From assembly GCF_013093415.1 (NCBI RefSeq), contig NZ_JABFBC010000001.1:1426001-1490000 (forward strand): a stretch of DNA of 64,000 nt. Reading direction: 5' to 3'. Shown one piece after another: positions 17,736 to 27,127 of this stretch. The DNA comes from Halovulum dunhuangense. Lineage in GTDB: Bacteria; Pseudomonadota; Alphaproteobacteria; Rhodobacterales; Rhodobacteraceae. Position 1 is the first letter of the stretch. The number at the start of each line of letters is the position of its first letter. The position numbers and the translations under genes are program-made. The notes under the pieces were generated by a model. The model was not told the origin of the DNA. It did no database searches and was given only the letters and a program-made list of their open reading frames with translations.

Positions 17736-18523
17736 CGCGTCGCCATCCCGGCAAGTCCCGTCGGCGCGACCAGCAGGCCGCACTCGTCCCGCTCGATCCG
17801 GGCGGCGATGCCGAAGACCCGCTCCAGCAGGGCCGCCTGCATCACGACCTCGGGCCGCCCGTCGGCCGCGATCATGCCTTCGTCCAGCACCACCAGCCGG
17901 TCGCACCAGCGTGCCGCAAGGCTCAGATCGTGCAGCGACACCAGCACCGCGCGCCCTTCGGCCGCGATCCGCCTGAGCGCCGACATCATTCCGATCTGGT
18001 GTGCCGGATCCAGCCCCGAGGCCGGCTCGTCCGCCAGCAGCACCGGGGTGTCCTGCGCGATGGCGCGCGCGGCCAGCACGCGTGCCTGCTCGCCGCCCGA
18101 AAGCTCGGTCGCCGGGCGCATCGCCAGTGCCGCCACGTCCATCACCGCCATGGCGGCGGCACAGATCTCGCGGTCGCGCGGCCCCATCCGCTGGCCAAGG
18201 CGCAGCCACGGGTGACGGCCCAGCGCCACCAGGTCCGCGACCGCCACGGGCCAGCCGACGACACGGGCCTGCGGCAGATAGGCGATGCGCCGCGCGCGCG
18301 CCTCCGGTCCCAGCCTCGCCACGTCCGCCCCCTCGGACAGGACCGGTGCGGTGCCGCGCAGCTGCCCGGCCAGCGCGCGGATCAGCGTCGTCTTGCCGGC
18401 CCCGTTCGGCCCCAGCAGCCCCAGTATCTCGCCCCGCCGCAAACCAAGCTCCACGCCGCGCAGCACCGGACGCCCCGACAGCGTCAGCCCCAGACCCCTG
18501 GTTTCCAGCGCGATCCCCGTCAT
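17732..18523 (-). CDS. btuD: Cobalamin ABC transporter ATP-binding protein
   Basis: 263 residues. Walker A GPNGAGKTT (38-46), signature LSGGEQARV, Walker B VLLADEPASGLD and switch His in SLHDLSL place it in the FecE/BtuD/HmuV group of siderophore, haem and B12 importers. The riboswitch at the head of the operon points to vitamin B12. The ATG at 18523 overlaps the end of btuC; longer frames through 19549 are shadows of btuC. Confidence 0.88.
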   Translation of the reverse strand: MTGIALETRGLGLTLSGRPVLRGVELGLRRGEILGLLGPNGAGKTTLIRALAGQLRGTAPVLSEGADVARLGPEARARRIAYLPQARVVGWPVAVADLVALGRHPWLRLGQRMGPRDREICAAAMAVMDVAALAMRPATELSGGEQARVLAARAIAQDTPVLLADEPASGLDPAHQIGMMSALRRIAAEGRAVLVSLHDLSLAARWCDRLVVLDEGMIAADGRPEVVMQAALLERVFGIAARIERDECGLLVAPTGLAGMATR

Positions 18524-19506
18524 GCCCCCACTCCCCGGCTGCGGATCACCAGCCACAGGAAGAAGGGCGCGCCAATGAGCGCGGTCAGGACGCCCACATT
18601 CAGCTCCCGCCCCTCGATCGCCAGCCGCGCGGCGATGTCGGCCGCCAGCAGGAGCGCCGCGCCGCCCAGTCCCGAGGGCAGCAGCAGCGCGCCCGGCATC
18701 CGGTTCGTGAGCGGGCGCAGCAGATGCGGCACCACGAGCCCGATGAAGCCGATCGCCCCGGTCACCGCCGTGCCCGCGCCCACGCAGAGCGCCACGCCCG
18801 CGACCAGCCGCAGCCGCACCCGCGACAGCGCCACGCCCATGCCGGTTGCCGCCTCCTCGCCCAGCGACAGCGCGTCCAGCGCACGGGCGGTGGAAAGCAC
18901 CAGCGCCCAGCCCGCCAGCATCAGCGGCAGGGCAAGCCAGACATGCTCCATCGAGCGGTCCTTGATCGAGCCGAGAAGCCAGAAGATGATCTCGTAGCTG
19001 GCAAAGGGATTGGGCGACAGGTTCAGCACCAGCGATGTAAGCGCCCCCGCCAGGCTGGAGATCGCGACCCCCGCAAGGATCAGCGTCAGCGTGCTGGCCG
19101 CGCGTGCCGCCAGCGCCAACAGGACAAGAACCGCGACCGCCGCCCCCGTCAGCGCACCCGCCGGCAGTACCCACAGCGCGGCCCCCGCCACACCGGTGTA
19201 GAACATCAGCACCGCGCCCAGCGATGCGGTCGCCGAGACGCCGATCACGCCCGGTTCGGCCAGCGGGTTGCGCAGGAAGCCCTGCAACGCCGCGCCAGAC
19301 AGCCCCAGCCCGAAGCCCACCAGCGCCGCCAGCAGCGCCCGCGGCAGCCGCACCTCGCGCAGGATCAGCGCGGCCGGATCGTCGCCGCCAGCGATCAGCG
19401 CGCGCAGCGCATCGGGCGTGGGTATCGGCGCGGGACCGATGGCAAGCGAGGCCGCGAACAGCGCCAGGGTCAGCGCCGCAAGGGGCAAGGTCAGCCGCCC
19501 GATCAT
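18520..19506 (-). CDS. btuC: Cobalamin ABC transporter permease (FecCD family)
   Basis: 328 residues with about ten membrane segments. GLGLSGAALQGFLRNPLAEP (the family Q-x-x-x-x-N-P-L-A-x-P signature) lies near residue 62, and GFIGLVVPHLLRPL near 235. Both mark the FecCD/BtuC family. It starts inside the btuF stop (ATGA), so all subunits of the importer are translationally coupled. Confidence 0.92.
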   Translation of the reverse strand: MIGRLTLPLAALTLALFAASLAIGPAPIPTPDALRALIAGGDDPAALILREVRLPRALLAALVGFGLGLSGAALQGFLRNPLAEPGVIGVSATASLGAVLMFYTGVAGAALWVLPAGALTGAAVAVLVLLALAARAASTLTLILAGVAISSLAGALTSLVLNLSPNPFASYEIIFWLLGSIKDRSMEHVWLALPLMLAGWALVLSTARALDALSLGEEAATGMGVALSRVRLRLVAGVALCVGAGTAVTGAIGFIGLVVPHLLRPLTNRMPGALLLPSGLGGAALLLAADIAARLAIEGRELNVGVLTALIGAPFFLWLVIRSRGVGA

Positions 19507-20339
19507 GCGCCCCCCCCTGGCCGCAGCCGTGCCAGCGCGCGCAGCGCATCCAGCGTGAAGGGCCCGCCGCAGGAGAACGCCGCCTCGGGCAGGGCGCCCC
19601 GGCCTTGCGGGGCGAGTAGCGCCAATGCCGGATGGCGCATCGCCAGGTCCGCCAGCGCGGGCGCGCTGCCCTCGGGCTCGGACAGCACCAGCAGGTCGGG
19701 CGGATCGCTCAGCAGCAGCTCAAGCGGGTAGGGGGCGACCCCGGTCACGCCGTAGATCTCTGCCTGGTTGCGCAGACCCAGCGCGGCAAGGGCGCTGGAG
19801 GCAAGCGTGCCGCCGCCGGACACGACGCCGTTCTGGCCGTAGAACAGCGCCGTCGGGCTGCCCGGCGTCACCGGACGCGTCAGCGCGGAAAGCTCTGCCT
19901 CGAAGGCGGCGGCCATGGCCTCGCCCCGCGCTTCCTGCCCCAGAAGCCGGCCCATGCGCCGGATGTCACCGGGGATGGTGTCGAGCGTCTGGGTGTAGTC
20001 GAAAGCCTCGATCCGCGTGCCCAGGCCCTCGAGCAGGCGGGCGGTGTCGGTCAGCCCGAAGGTGCCCGTGACCACCAGGTCGGGGCGCGCCGCCAGCACC
20101 TCCTCGGCCGCGCCGCCGTTCTTGGGATAGGCGGCCGCGCGTTCCCAGTTGGCCGACAGCGAGGGGTCGTCGGCCAGTACGGAAAGCGATACGATCTGGC
20201 CGGGGTCGGCCAGATCCAGCACCAGCTGATCGGTGCACAGGTTCAGCGACATCACCCGTGGCAGCCGCCCCTCGTCGGGGCGGACGGGCGAGGCTGCGAC
20301 CAGCCCCGCCATCACCGCGAGCCATGCCGCGCGGATCAT
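19503..20339 (-). CDS. btuF: Cobalamin-binding periplasmic protein
   Basis: 278 residues. Short signal peptide (about residues 1-16), then the class III binding-protein fold: RVMSLNLCTDQLVLDLADP at the start of the first lobe, AARPDLVVTGTF in the middle, and a C-terminal lobe with LLLSDPPDLLVLSEPEG. The layout fits BtuF/FecB proteins. It starts 1 base after the btuB stop. Function is inferred from the btuB and riboswitch context. Confidence 0.85.
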   Translation of the reverse strand: MIRAAWLAVMAGLVAASPVRPDEGRLPRVMSLNLCTDQLVLDLADPGQIVSLSVLADDPSLSANWERAAAYPKNGGAAEEVLAARPDLVVTGTFGLTDTARLLEGLGTRIEAFDYTQTLDTIPGDIRRMGRLLGQEARGEAMAAAFEAELSALTRPVTPGSPTALFYGQNGVVSGGGTLASSALAALGLRNQAEIYGVTGVAPYPLELLLSDPPDLLVLSEPEGSAPALADLAMRHPALALLAPQGRGALPEAAFSCGGPFTLDALRALARLRPGGGA

Positions 20340-20340
20340 C

Positions 20341-22227
20341 TCAGAACCGCGCTTCCAGCCCGGCAAAGATCCCGATGCCGGGGGTGCCGTAGCCCTTGAT
20401 GACCTGGTAATCCTGATCGAGCAGGTTCTCGCCGCGGACGAACAGCTCCACCCGCTCGCTGGGCCTGTAGGACACGCGCGCGTCCACCAGCAGGTAGTCG
20501 TCCACCGGCACGTCCGCGAAGGTGCCGGACCCGGTCGAGACGCGATCCTCCACATCCGCGACCGCGCGGACCGAGCCTGCCACTTCCCACCGGTCGGCGG
20601 GCTTCGCCACCGCCGTCAGGCTGAGGGCGTGGCGCGGGATGCGCGGGCGTCGGGCGCCGTCGGGCTGCTCGGTATCGGTGTAGGTATAGGCGCCCCGCAC
20701 CTCCAGCCGGTCGCCCGGCGACCAGGTAAGCGAGGTTTCCACCCCGCGCCGCTTCGTGGTGCCCGGCAACTGCTCGTAGGAGAAGCTGGCGAAGCTGTAG
20801 TCGATCAGGTTGTCGGTATCGAGCAGGAAGCCGGTGACATCCGCGACCAGCGCGCCCCCCAGAAAGGTCTGCTCCAGCCCCAGGTCGATGCTCAGGCTTT
20901 CCTCTGGCTCCAGCGCCGGGTTGCCCGTGCCGAAGGGCGCGTAAAGCTCGTAAAGGCTGGGCGCGCGGTAGCCGGTCCCGACCGAGCCGTGCAGCCGGGT
21001 CGCGCCGCCGCCCGGCCGCCAGCTGGCGGTCAGCCGGCCGGTGGTCTGGCCGCCGAAAACCTCGTGGTCGTCGTGGCGCAGGCCGGCCGTCAGGCTCAGA
21101 TCGGCCGAAGGCGTCCAGGTGCCCTGCGCCCAGATCCCGAAGATCGACACCTCGTCCGAGGTCGCGCCGCCGAAATTGTCTGTCACATCGGCGGTCTGCG
21201 TCTCGTGATCGGCGCCGAATTGCAGGGTCACGGTGTCCGTGGCATCGAAGCGGCCCTGGTATTCGAGCTTGGTCCGCCGCCCGATGTAGTTGGCCTCGAA
21301 CGGGCCGAAGCCCGAGACGGTCAACAGGTCGCGATCCACCTCGAAGACCTGCGCGGCGAAGGTGTTGCTGAGCCGCCCGTCCAGCGTCTCGAGCGTGACA
21401 CCCAGCCGCGCGCCGGTCTGCACCGCCTGCGTCTGGTTGAAGGGGTTGTCCGCCGGGGGGTTGCCGCCGTCGTCGAACTCGGCGTCGCTTTCGATCCTGA
21501 GCGCAGAGCCGAAGACGGTGACGCCCTCTCCCACCCGCTGCTCGCCGGCAAGGGTCAGGGTCAGGTTGTCGTAGCCGTCCTTTTCCGCGCCGCCATCCGC
21601 CGCGGAAATCCCGTCCGTGCGCAGCCCGCTCAGCCCGAAGGAAAATCGACCGGTGTCCGAGGCCGCGTCGAGCGTGTAGCCCGCGCCCAGCGTGCCCTGC
21701 GCACCCGCCTCGATCCGGAAGCCCTGGTAGAGCCCCGGCCCGCGATCCGACAGGGTAGAGATGCCGATGACGCCCGCCACCGCGTCCGCCCCGTAAAGCG
21801 TGCTCTGCGACCCCTTGAGCACCTCGACCGAGGCGATGCCCTGGGCGGGCAGATGCTCGAAGGGCACCTGCACCTGGGTCGCGCTCGGGTCGGATATGTC
21901 GATGCCGTTGAACAGCGTCTTGACGTATTTCTTGTCCGCGCCGCGCACCGAAAGGCTGGTTTCCTGCCCGGTTCCGCCGGGGGACGAGACGCTGACGCCC
22001 GGCAGGGCGGTCAGGTAGTCGGTCAGGCGCGGCTTGCCCTCGGCCTCGATCTCTTCTTCGCTCAGCGTCTCGACCGTGGCGCCGGTCGTCTCAGGGTCCG
22101 TGGGCGCGCGGTTCGGCAGGATGACGATTTCCCCGATATCCAGCGTCTGCGCCTGCGATTGGCCATGGGGCGCCAGCCCCGCGCAAAGTCCCGCGAGGAC
22201 AAGGGGTCCGGTTTTCAGAACGTGCAT
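20341..22227 (-). CDS. btuB: TonB-dependent vitamin B12 receptor
   Basis: 628 residues, close to E. coli BtuB (about 614). Signal peptide about residues 1-27. A TonB-box-like EIVIL follows, then the plug domain (TDYLTALPGVSVSS, TSLSVRGADKKYVKTLFNGI, VEVLKGSQSTLYGADAVAGVI) and a beta-barrel ending in GIFAGLEARF, with the C-terminal Phe needed for barrel assembly. The ATG at 22227 follows GAGGGA. The gene is directly under a cobalamin riboswitch and is first of a five-gene uptake operon. Confidence 0.93.
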   Translation of the reverse strand: MHVLKTGPLVLAGLCAGLAPHGQSQAQTLDIGEIVILPNRAPTDPETTGATVETLSEEEIEAEGKPRLTDYLTALPGVSVSSPGGTGQETSLSVRGADKKYVKTLFNGIDISDPSATQVQVPFEHLPAQGIASVEVLKGSQSTLYGADAVAGVIGISTLSDRGPGLYQGFRIEAGAQGTLGAGYTLDAASDTGRFSFGLSGLRTDGISAADGGAEKDGYDNLTLTLAGEQRVGEGVTVFGSALRIESDAEFDDGGNPPADNPFNQTQAVQTGARLGVTLETLDGRLSNTFAAQVFEVDRDLLTVSGFGPFEANYIGRRTKLEYQGRFDATDTVTLQFGADHETQTADVTDNFGGATSDEVSIFGIWAQGTWTPSADLSLTAGLRHDDHEVFGGQTTGRLTASWRPGGGATRLHGSVGTGYRAPSLYELYAPFGTGNPALEPEESLSIDLGLEQTFLGGALVADVTGFLLDTDNLIDYSFASFSYEQLPGTTKRRGVETSLTWSPGDRLEVRGAYTYTDTEQPDGARRPRIPRHALSLTAVAKPADRWEVAGSVRAVADVEDRVSTGSGTFADVPVDDYLLVDARVSYRPSERVELFVRGENLLDQDYQVIKGYGTPGIGIFAGLEARF

Positions 22228-22369
22228 GCAATCCCTCTTTCGCCCCGACTGGCGGGGGCGTCTTCCGATGTTGCTTTCCACCGGAGGGATCGGACGATTC
22301 CACCGGCGATGACGGGCGTCACCACCGATTTGCTCAGTGCCAGGCGCTCCCCGCACCCGGAATGTGACT

Positions 22370-22566
22370 GTCAGGGCAGGTCTCCTGGCTCGCGGGTCAC
22401 CGACCTGACCGCCTTCCCGAAGCGCATCGCGCCGCAGTGGCATGTGGATCAGGCCTCACCGCTCACAGTTGCGGGGGCAGCTACGGCAGCGGGCCATGCC
22501 CGTTCCGTATTCCCTCTTTCCTCCCGCGCCGACGGTGTCGCCGCGGGAACCTCTGACAGCTTGACG
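22370..22566 (-). promoter_or_regulatory. Cobalamin riboswitch ahead of btuB
   Basis: On the minus strand the leader contains, in order, GGGAATACGG, the B12-box core CCCGCAACTGTGAGCGG and the closing AGCCAGGAGACCTGCC, which are the conserved elements of the cobalamin riboswitch. It lies about 145 bases before btuB, in the 389-bp gap between btuB and putA. Binding of adenosylcobalamin is expected to lower expression of the btuB-F-C-D-tonB operon. Confidence 0.93.
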
Positions 22567-22616
22567 CTAACAGCCGCGTCGGGCGGGGTCAATCACGCAG
22601 CCGTGAGAGCCCCGGC

Positions 22617-25600
22617 TCAGGCCGCCTTCGCTGCGGCCCCCAGCAGCGCCACGTTGCCGCCGGCGGCGGTCGTGTCGATGCAGACATGGCGCTCCAGCCG
22701 GCACATCGCCTCCAGGTCGGTGGTGCCGGTCGACAGCGGCAGGATCGCGCCCTTGCGGGCGGCCAGCGCCTTGCGGATCTCGCGCGCCTGTGCCTCCGGA
22801 CCCCAGAAGGCGACCACGTCGAACCCTTGCAGGTCGCGCAGCGCGCCCGGTGCCAACGTGCCGCGCACGCCGTCGCCCTGGGGCAGGTCGGGGGCCACCA
22901 TCAGCGCGGTGCAGCGGCGGCCTTCGGCGATGCGGGCCTGTTGCCGCGCCAGTTCCGCCGAGGGGCCGAGGCAGAGCACCCGGCCGCGGGCATAGACCGA
23001 CAGGCGGTTCGATTCGCCCGTGGGCCCGGGCAGGTCCGCCACCGATTGCGCCTTGCGTGCAGGCCGGGGCAGCGCGGCCAGCGCCGCCGCCACCTTCTGC
23101 GGGTCCGCCTCGGCACCCGAGGGCGCATGGCCCTGCACCATGTCCGCGACGGCGAAGCGCGGCAGGTAGTTCGGCCCGCCCGCCTTCGGCCCGGTGCCCG
23201 ACAGCCCCTCGCCGCCAAAGGGCTGGGAGCCGACGACCGCGCCGATCTGGTTGCGGTTGATGTAGATGTTGCCCACGTTCAGACGCGAGACCGCCTGTTC
23301 CACCCTGTCGTCGATGCGCGAATGCATCCCGAAGGTCAGCCCGTAGCCGGTCGCGTTGATCGCATCCACGACCGCGTCCAGATCCTCGGCCCGGTAGCTT
23401 GCCACATGCAGCACGGGACCGAAGATCTCGCGCTCCAGATCCGCGATGCCGTTCACGCGGATCACGGTGGGGGCGACGAAGGTGCCGCTTTCGGGCACGT
23501 TCAGCCGGTGCAGGACGCGGCCCTCGGCCTCGGCCTGGGCTACATGGGCAAGGATGCCGTCGCGCGCCTCCGCATCGATCACCGGGCCCACATCGGTATC
23601 GAGCGCCCAGGGGTCGCCCAGCCTGAGTTCCGCCATCGCCCCGTAAAGCATGCGCAGCACCGTCGCCTCGACATCCTTCTGGACATAGAGCACGCGCAGC
23701 GCGGAACAGCGCTGCCCGGCCGAGCGGAAGGCCGAGTTCACGATGTCACGCACCGCCTGCTCGGGCAGGGCGGAGCTGTCCACGATCATCGCGTTCAGCC
23801 CGCCGGTTTCCGCGATCAGCGGCGCGGAAGGGGCAAGCGCCCCGGCCATCGCCCGGTGGATCGCCTGCGCCGTCTCGGTCGAGCCGGTGAACGCGACGCC
23901 GGCCACCCGCGGGTCCGAAGTGAGCGCCGCGCCTACCACGGCGCCGTCGCCGGGCAGCAGTTGCAGCGCATGGCGCGGCACGCCCGCCTCGAGCAGGATC
24001 GCGGTCGCCAGATGGGCTGTCAGCGGCGTCTGCTCGGCCGGTTTCGCCAGCACGCCGTTGCCCGCGGCCAGCGCCGCCGAAACCTGCCCGCAAAAGATCG
24101 CCAGCGGGAAGTTCCAGGGCGAGATGCAGGCAAACACGCCGCGCGCGGGCCGGTCCAGCCGCGCCGCCTCGTTGCCGTAGAAGCGCAGGAAATCCACCGC
24201 CTCGCGCAATTCGGCCACCGCGTCCGCGGGGGTCTTACCGGCTTCACGCGCGAGCAGCGCAAAGATCTCGCCGAAGCGGCGCTCCATCAGGTCGGCGGCG
24301 CGGCGCAGCACCGTGGCCCGCTCGATCGGTCCGGCCTCGGCCCAGGGGCGCGCGGCGGCCAGCGCCGTCTCTACATCCGCGGCCGAGGCAGGCGTCACCG
24401 TGCCGACCGTGTCGGCGTGATCGGCCGGGTTCAGCGCGGCCACCGGCTCGCCCCCCGTGGCTTCCCCTGCGATCAGCGGCCCGGCTTGCCAGGCATGGGT
24501 GCGGAACGGCGCGCGCTCGGCTTCGAGTTCCGCCAGCAGAACCGGGTCGTGCAGGTCGTAGCCGCGTGCATTGAGCCGCCCCTCGCCGAAGATGGCGGCG
24601 GGCGCCACCACCGCGGGCATGCCCGCGCCCAGCGCGCGGTCGAGCGCCGCGAAGGGATCGGCCGCCACGACCGCGGCCGGGATGTCCTCGTCCACGATCT
24701 GGTTCACGAAGGAACTGTTGGCGCCGTTCTCCAGCAGGCGGCGCACCAGATAGGCCAGCAGGTCGCGGTGCTTGCCCACCGGCGCGTAGATCCGGCAGCG
24801 CGTGCCTTCGGCCTTGCGCACCTGCTCGTGCAGCGCGGCCCCCATCCCGTGCAGGCGCTGGAACTCGTAGGACGCGCCTTCGGGCGCCATTTCCAGAATG
24901 GCGGCCACGGTGTGGGCATTGTGCGTGGCGAATTGCGGATAGATGCGGTCCGTCAGGCCCAGCAGCTTCTTCGCGCAGCTGACATAGGACACGTCGGTCG
25001 CCACCTTGTGGGTGAAGACCGGGAAATCCGTCAGCCCCTCGACCTGGGCGCGCTTGATCTCGGTGTCCCAGTAGGCGCCCTTGACCAGCCGGACCATGAT
25101 GCGCCGGTCAAGCCCGGTCGCCAGCGCGTGCAGCCAGTCGATCACCGGCGCGGCACGCTTGCCATAGGCCTGCACCACGACGCCGAAGCCGTCCCAGCCG
25201 GCAAGCTCCGGATCGCGCAGCAGCGCCTCGATCACGTCGAGCGACAGGTCCAGACGGTCGGCCTCCTCGGCGTCGATGTTCAGCCCCATGCCCGCCTTGC
25301 GCGCCGCCCGCGCGAGGCTCTGGGCGCGGGGGACGAGTTCCTCCATCACGCGGTCGCGCTGGCCTTCCTCATAGCGCGGGAACAGCGCCGACAGCTTGAT
25401 CGAGATGCCGGGATTGTCCCGGATATCTGCGTTGGTGCAATGGGGTGCCAGCGCCTCGATCGCGTGGCTGTAGGCGCGGAAATAGGTCTCGGCGTCGGGC
25501 GAGGTCATCGCCGCCTCGCCCAGCATGTCGTAGGAATAGGTATAGCCCTGGTCCACCCGCGCCTTGCCCCGTTCGAGCGCGTTCTCGATGCTGGTGCCAA

Positions 25601-26117
25601 GCACGAACTGGCGGCCCATTTCCTTCATCGCGCGGGACACGGCGGTGCGGATCACCGGCTCGCCCAGGCGCTTGACCGCGCGGCGCAGGGTCGAGGCGAC
25701 GCCGCGATCGGCCGGCTCGGTCAGCACCTTGCCGGTCAGCATCAGCGCCCAGGTCGAGGCGTTGACCAGCGACGAGCTGGAATGGCCCAGATGGCTGCCC
25801 CAGGCGGAAGGCGCGATCTTGTCCTCGATCAGCGCGTCGATGGTGTCGGCGTCGGGCACCCGCAGCAGCGCCTCGGCCAGGCACATCAGCGCGACGCCCT
25901 CTTCGGTCGAAAGCCCGTACTCGGCGAGGAACACCTCCATCATGCCTGGCGCGGTATCGGCGCGGATCGCCTCGACCAGCCGGGTGCCCCGGACAACGGC
26001 GGCGGCGCGCGTCGCCTCATCCACGGGGTGTGCTGCACGCAGACGGGCAAGCACTTCCTCCTGCGGGGCAAGGTGGGTCTGGCGGATGCGGGTGCGCAGA
26101 TCGGCAAGCGTGGTCAT
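22617..26117 (-). CDS. putA: Bifunctional proline dehydrogenase / glutamate-semialdehyde dehydrogenase
   Basis: 1166 residues. The proline dehydrogenase barrel (about 70-450) has RLVKGAYWDTEIKRAQ and the FAD-binding RLLENGANSSFVNQI. The P5C dehydrogenase domain (about 510-990) has GVFACISPWNFPLAIFCGQ, general base E in AETGGLNAM and nucleophile C in GQRCSALRV. A shorter C-terminal tail follows. The N-terminal ribbon-helix-helix repressor domain of E. coli PutA (1320 residues) is missing, so control is left to the divergent Lrp-type gene. The start is the ATG at 26117; the frame to 26207 adds unrelated residues. Confidence 0.95.
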   Translation of the reverse strand: MTTLADLRTRIRQTHLAPQEEVLARLRAAHPVDEATRAAAVVRGTRLVEAIRADTAPGMMEVFLAEYGLSTEEGVALMCLAEALLRVPDADTIDALIEDKIAPSAWGSHLGHSSSSLVNASTWALMLTGKVLTEPADRGVASTLRRAVKRLGEPVIRTAVSRAMKEMGRQFVLGTSIENALERGKARVDQGYTYSYDMLGEAAMTSPDAETYFRAYSHAIEALAPHCTNADIRDNPGISIKLSALFPRYEEGQRDRVMEELVPRAQSLARAARKAGMGLNIDAEEADRLDLSLDVIEALLRDPELAGWDGFGVVVQAYGKRAAPVIDWLHALATGLDRRIMVRLVKGAYWDTEIKRAQVEGLTDFPVFTHKVATDVSYVSCAKKLLGLTDRIYPQFATHNAHTVAAILEMAPEGASYEFQRLHGMGAALHEQVRKAEGTRCRIYAPVGKHRDLLAYLVRRLLENGANSSFVNQIVDEDIPAAVVAADPFAALDRALGAGMPAVVAPAAIFGEGRLNARGYDLHDPVLLAELEAERAPFRTHAWQAGPLIAGEATGGEPVAALNPADHADTVGTVTPASAADVETALAAARPWAEAGPIERATVLRRAADLMERRFGEIFALLAREAGKTPADAVAELREAVDFLRFYGNEAARLDRPARGVFACISPWNFPLAIFCGQVSAALAAGNGVLAKPAEQTPLTAHLATAILLEAGVPRHALQLLPGDGAVVGAALTSDPRVAGVAFTGSTETAQAIHRAMAGALAPSAPLIAETGGLNAMIVDSSALPEQAVRDIVNSAFRSAGQRCSALRVLYVQKDVEATVLRMLYGAMAELRLGDPWALDTDVGPVIDAEARDGILAHVAQAEAEGRVLHRLNVPESGTFVAPTVIRVNGIADLEREIFGPVLHVASYRAEDLDAVVDAINATGYGLTFGMHSRIDDRVEQAVSRLNVGNIYINRNQIGAVVGSQPFGGEGLSGTGPKAGGPNYLPRFAVADMVQGHAPSGAEADPQKVAAALAALPRPARKAQSVADLPGPTGESNRLSVYARGRVLCLGPSAELARQQARIAEGRRCTALMVAPDLPQGDGVRGTLAPGALRDLQGFDVVAFWGPEAQAREIRKALAARKGAILPLSTGTTDLEAMCRLERHVCIDTTAAGGNVALLGAAAKAA

Positions 26118-26241
26118 CGGGAACCTCAGGGGAAAAAAGCCTGGGCAGAAGATACCAGATGGCGGGCAGGCATGTTTCCCGTTGATTGCCTTTTGACGGG
26201 ACGGCATCCTGATCTGAGTGCAGTTTGCAGGATCACATGGG

Positions 26242-26730
26242 ATGCAGGGCTCTGACGACGGGTCATTGGACCGCTACGACCGCGCCATTCTCGATATTCT
26301 CTCGCGCGAGGGGCGGCTGGCCATCACCGAGATCGCGAAACGAGTCGGCCTGTCGAAAAGCCCCTGCCAGGTACGCGTGCGCCGGCTGATCGACGATGGC
26401 TACATCCTGGGCTTCCAGGCGGTGCTGAACGCCGAGAAGCTGGACCGCACCCATATCGCCTTTGCCGAGGTGAAGCTGTCGAACACCACCGAGGCGGCGC
26501 TTGCCGCCTTCAACGCGGCGGCGCGCAAGGTGCCCGAGATCGAGCAGTGCCACCTGATCGCCGGATCGTTCGACTACCTGCTGAAGGTGCGCACCGCCGA
26601 CATCTCTGCCTATCGGCGGGTGCTGGGCGAGACCATCTCGGCGTTGCCCCATGTGGCAAGCACATCGACCCACGTCTCGATGGAGGCGGTGAAGGAAGCC
26701 GGCCACCAGGTGATGGCCGATCCGGGCTGA
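26242..26730 (+). CDS. putR: Lrp/AsnC-family proline utilisation regulator
   Basis: 162 residues. Helix-turn-helix (LDRYDRAILDILSREGRLAITEIAKRVGLSKSPCQVRVRRL) at 10-55, then a RAM/AsnC effector domain with IAGSFDYLLKVRT near 110. It is divergent from putA with 124 bases between them, as in Rhodobacter capsulatus, where PutR is known as a proline-responsive Lrp-like activator of putA. The ATG at 26242 is preferred; an in-frame GTG at 26218 would add 8 residues. Confidence 0.9.
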   Translation: MQGSDDGSLDRYDRAILDILSREGRLAITEIAKRVGLSKSPCQVRVRRLIDDGYILGFQAVLNAEKLDRTHIAFAEVKLSNTTEAALAAFNAAARKVPEIEQCHLIAGSFDYLLKVRTADISAYRRVLGETISALPHVASTSTHVSMEAVKEAGHQVMADPG

Positions 26731-26733
26731 GGT

Positions 26734-26988
26734 CTATTCCGCCGGCCGCGGCGCGGGCGCCTCGGGCGCGCGGATCACCCGGCGCAGGATGCGCGGCATC
26801 AGAAAGCTGCCGGTGGTGGCCAGCGGTACCGCCAGCGACCAGGCGACCGCGAAGGCCTGCATCCAGCGCCCCGCAAAACCCTCGCCAAGACCGGTATTCA
26901 CGCCGGTAACGACCCCGGACATGATGAAGGACATGAAGCTTCCCATGATGAAGCCGGCCACCAACGGGGTGAAACGTGGGCTGAACAT
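26734..26988 (-). CDS. DUF2798 family small membrane protein
   Basis: 84 residues with two membrane helices (about residues 6-28 and 42-64) and a short Pro/Ala-rich tail. FVAGFIMGSFMSFIMSG-like features match the DUF2798 family, whose function is unknown. The ATG at 26988 has GGAAGG nine bases upstream; a GTG at 26997 would sit directly on that ribosome site and is rejected. It ends 3 bases from the convergent putR stop. Confidence 0.75.
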   Translation of the reverse strand: MFSPRFTPLVAGFIMGSFMSFIMSGVVTGVNTGLGEGFAGRWMQAFAVAWSLAVPLATTGSFLMPRILRRVIRAPEAPAPRPAE

Positions 26989-27014
26989 GATGCGCACCCT
27001 TCCGAAATGACATG

Positions 27015-27035
27015 CGGCGCGGATCGCCCGCGCCG
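27015..27035. other. GC-rich hairpin between htrA and the DUF2798 gene
   Basis: CGGCGCGG (27015-27022) pairs perfectly with CCGCGCCG (27028-27035) over a 5-base loop. It lies downstream of htrA on the minus strand and upstream of the DUF2798 gene. No strong T-run is present on either side, so terminator activity for htrA is only possible. Confidence 0.35.
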
Positions 27036-27127
27036 TTCATGCCGATCCTAGGGCGTGCCCCGCGAAAGGAAACCCCCCTGCCGCGGGGAAGGGGCGCACC
27101 TGTCCGGCGCGCCCCGTCCGGCCCGGG

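Noticed and set aside
15277-17754. 825-residue minus-strand open frame opposite patD running into the tonB region
   Set aside because: Opposite a gene with full ALDH active site; low-complexity composition and no motifs.
22686-26255. 1189-residue plus-strand open frame opposite putA
   Set aside because: Complete shadow of putA, which has both enzyme domains intact.
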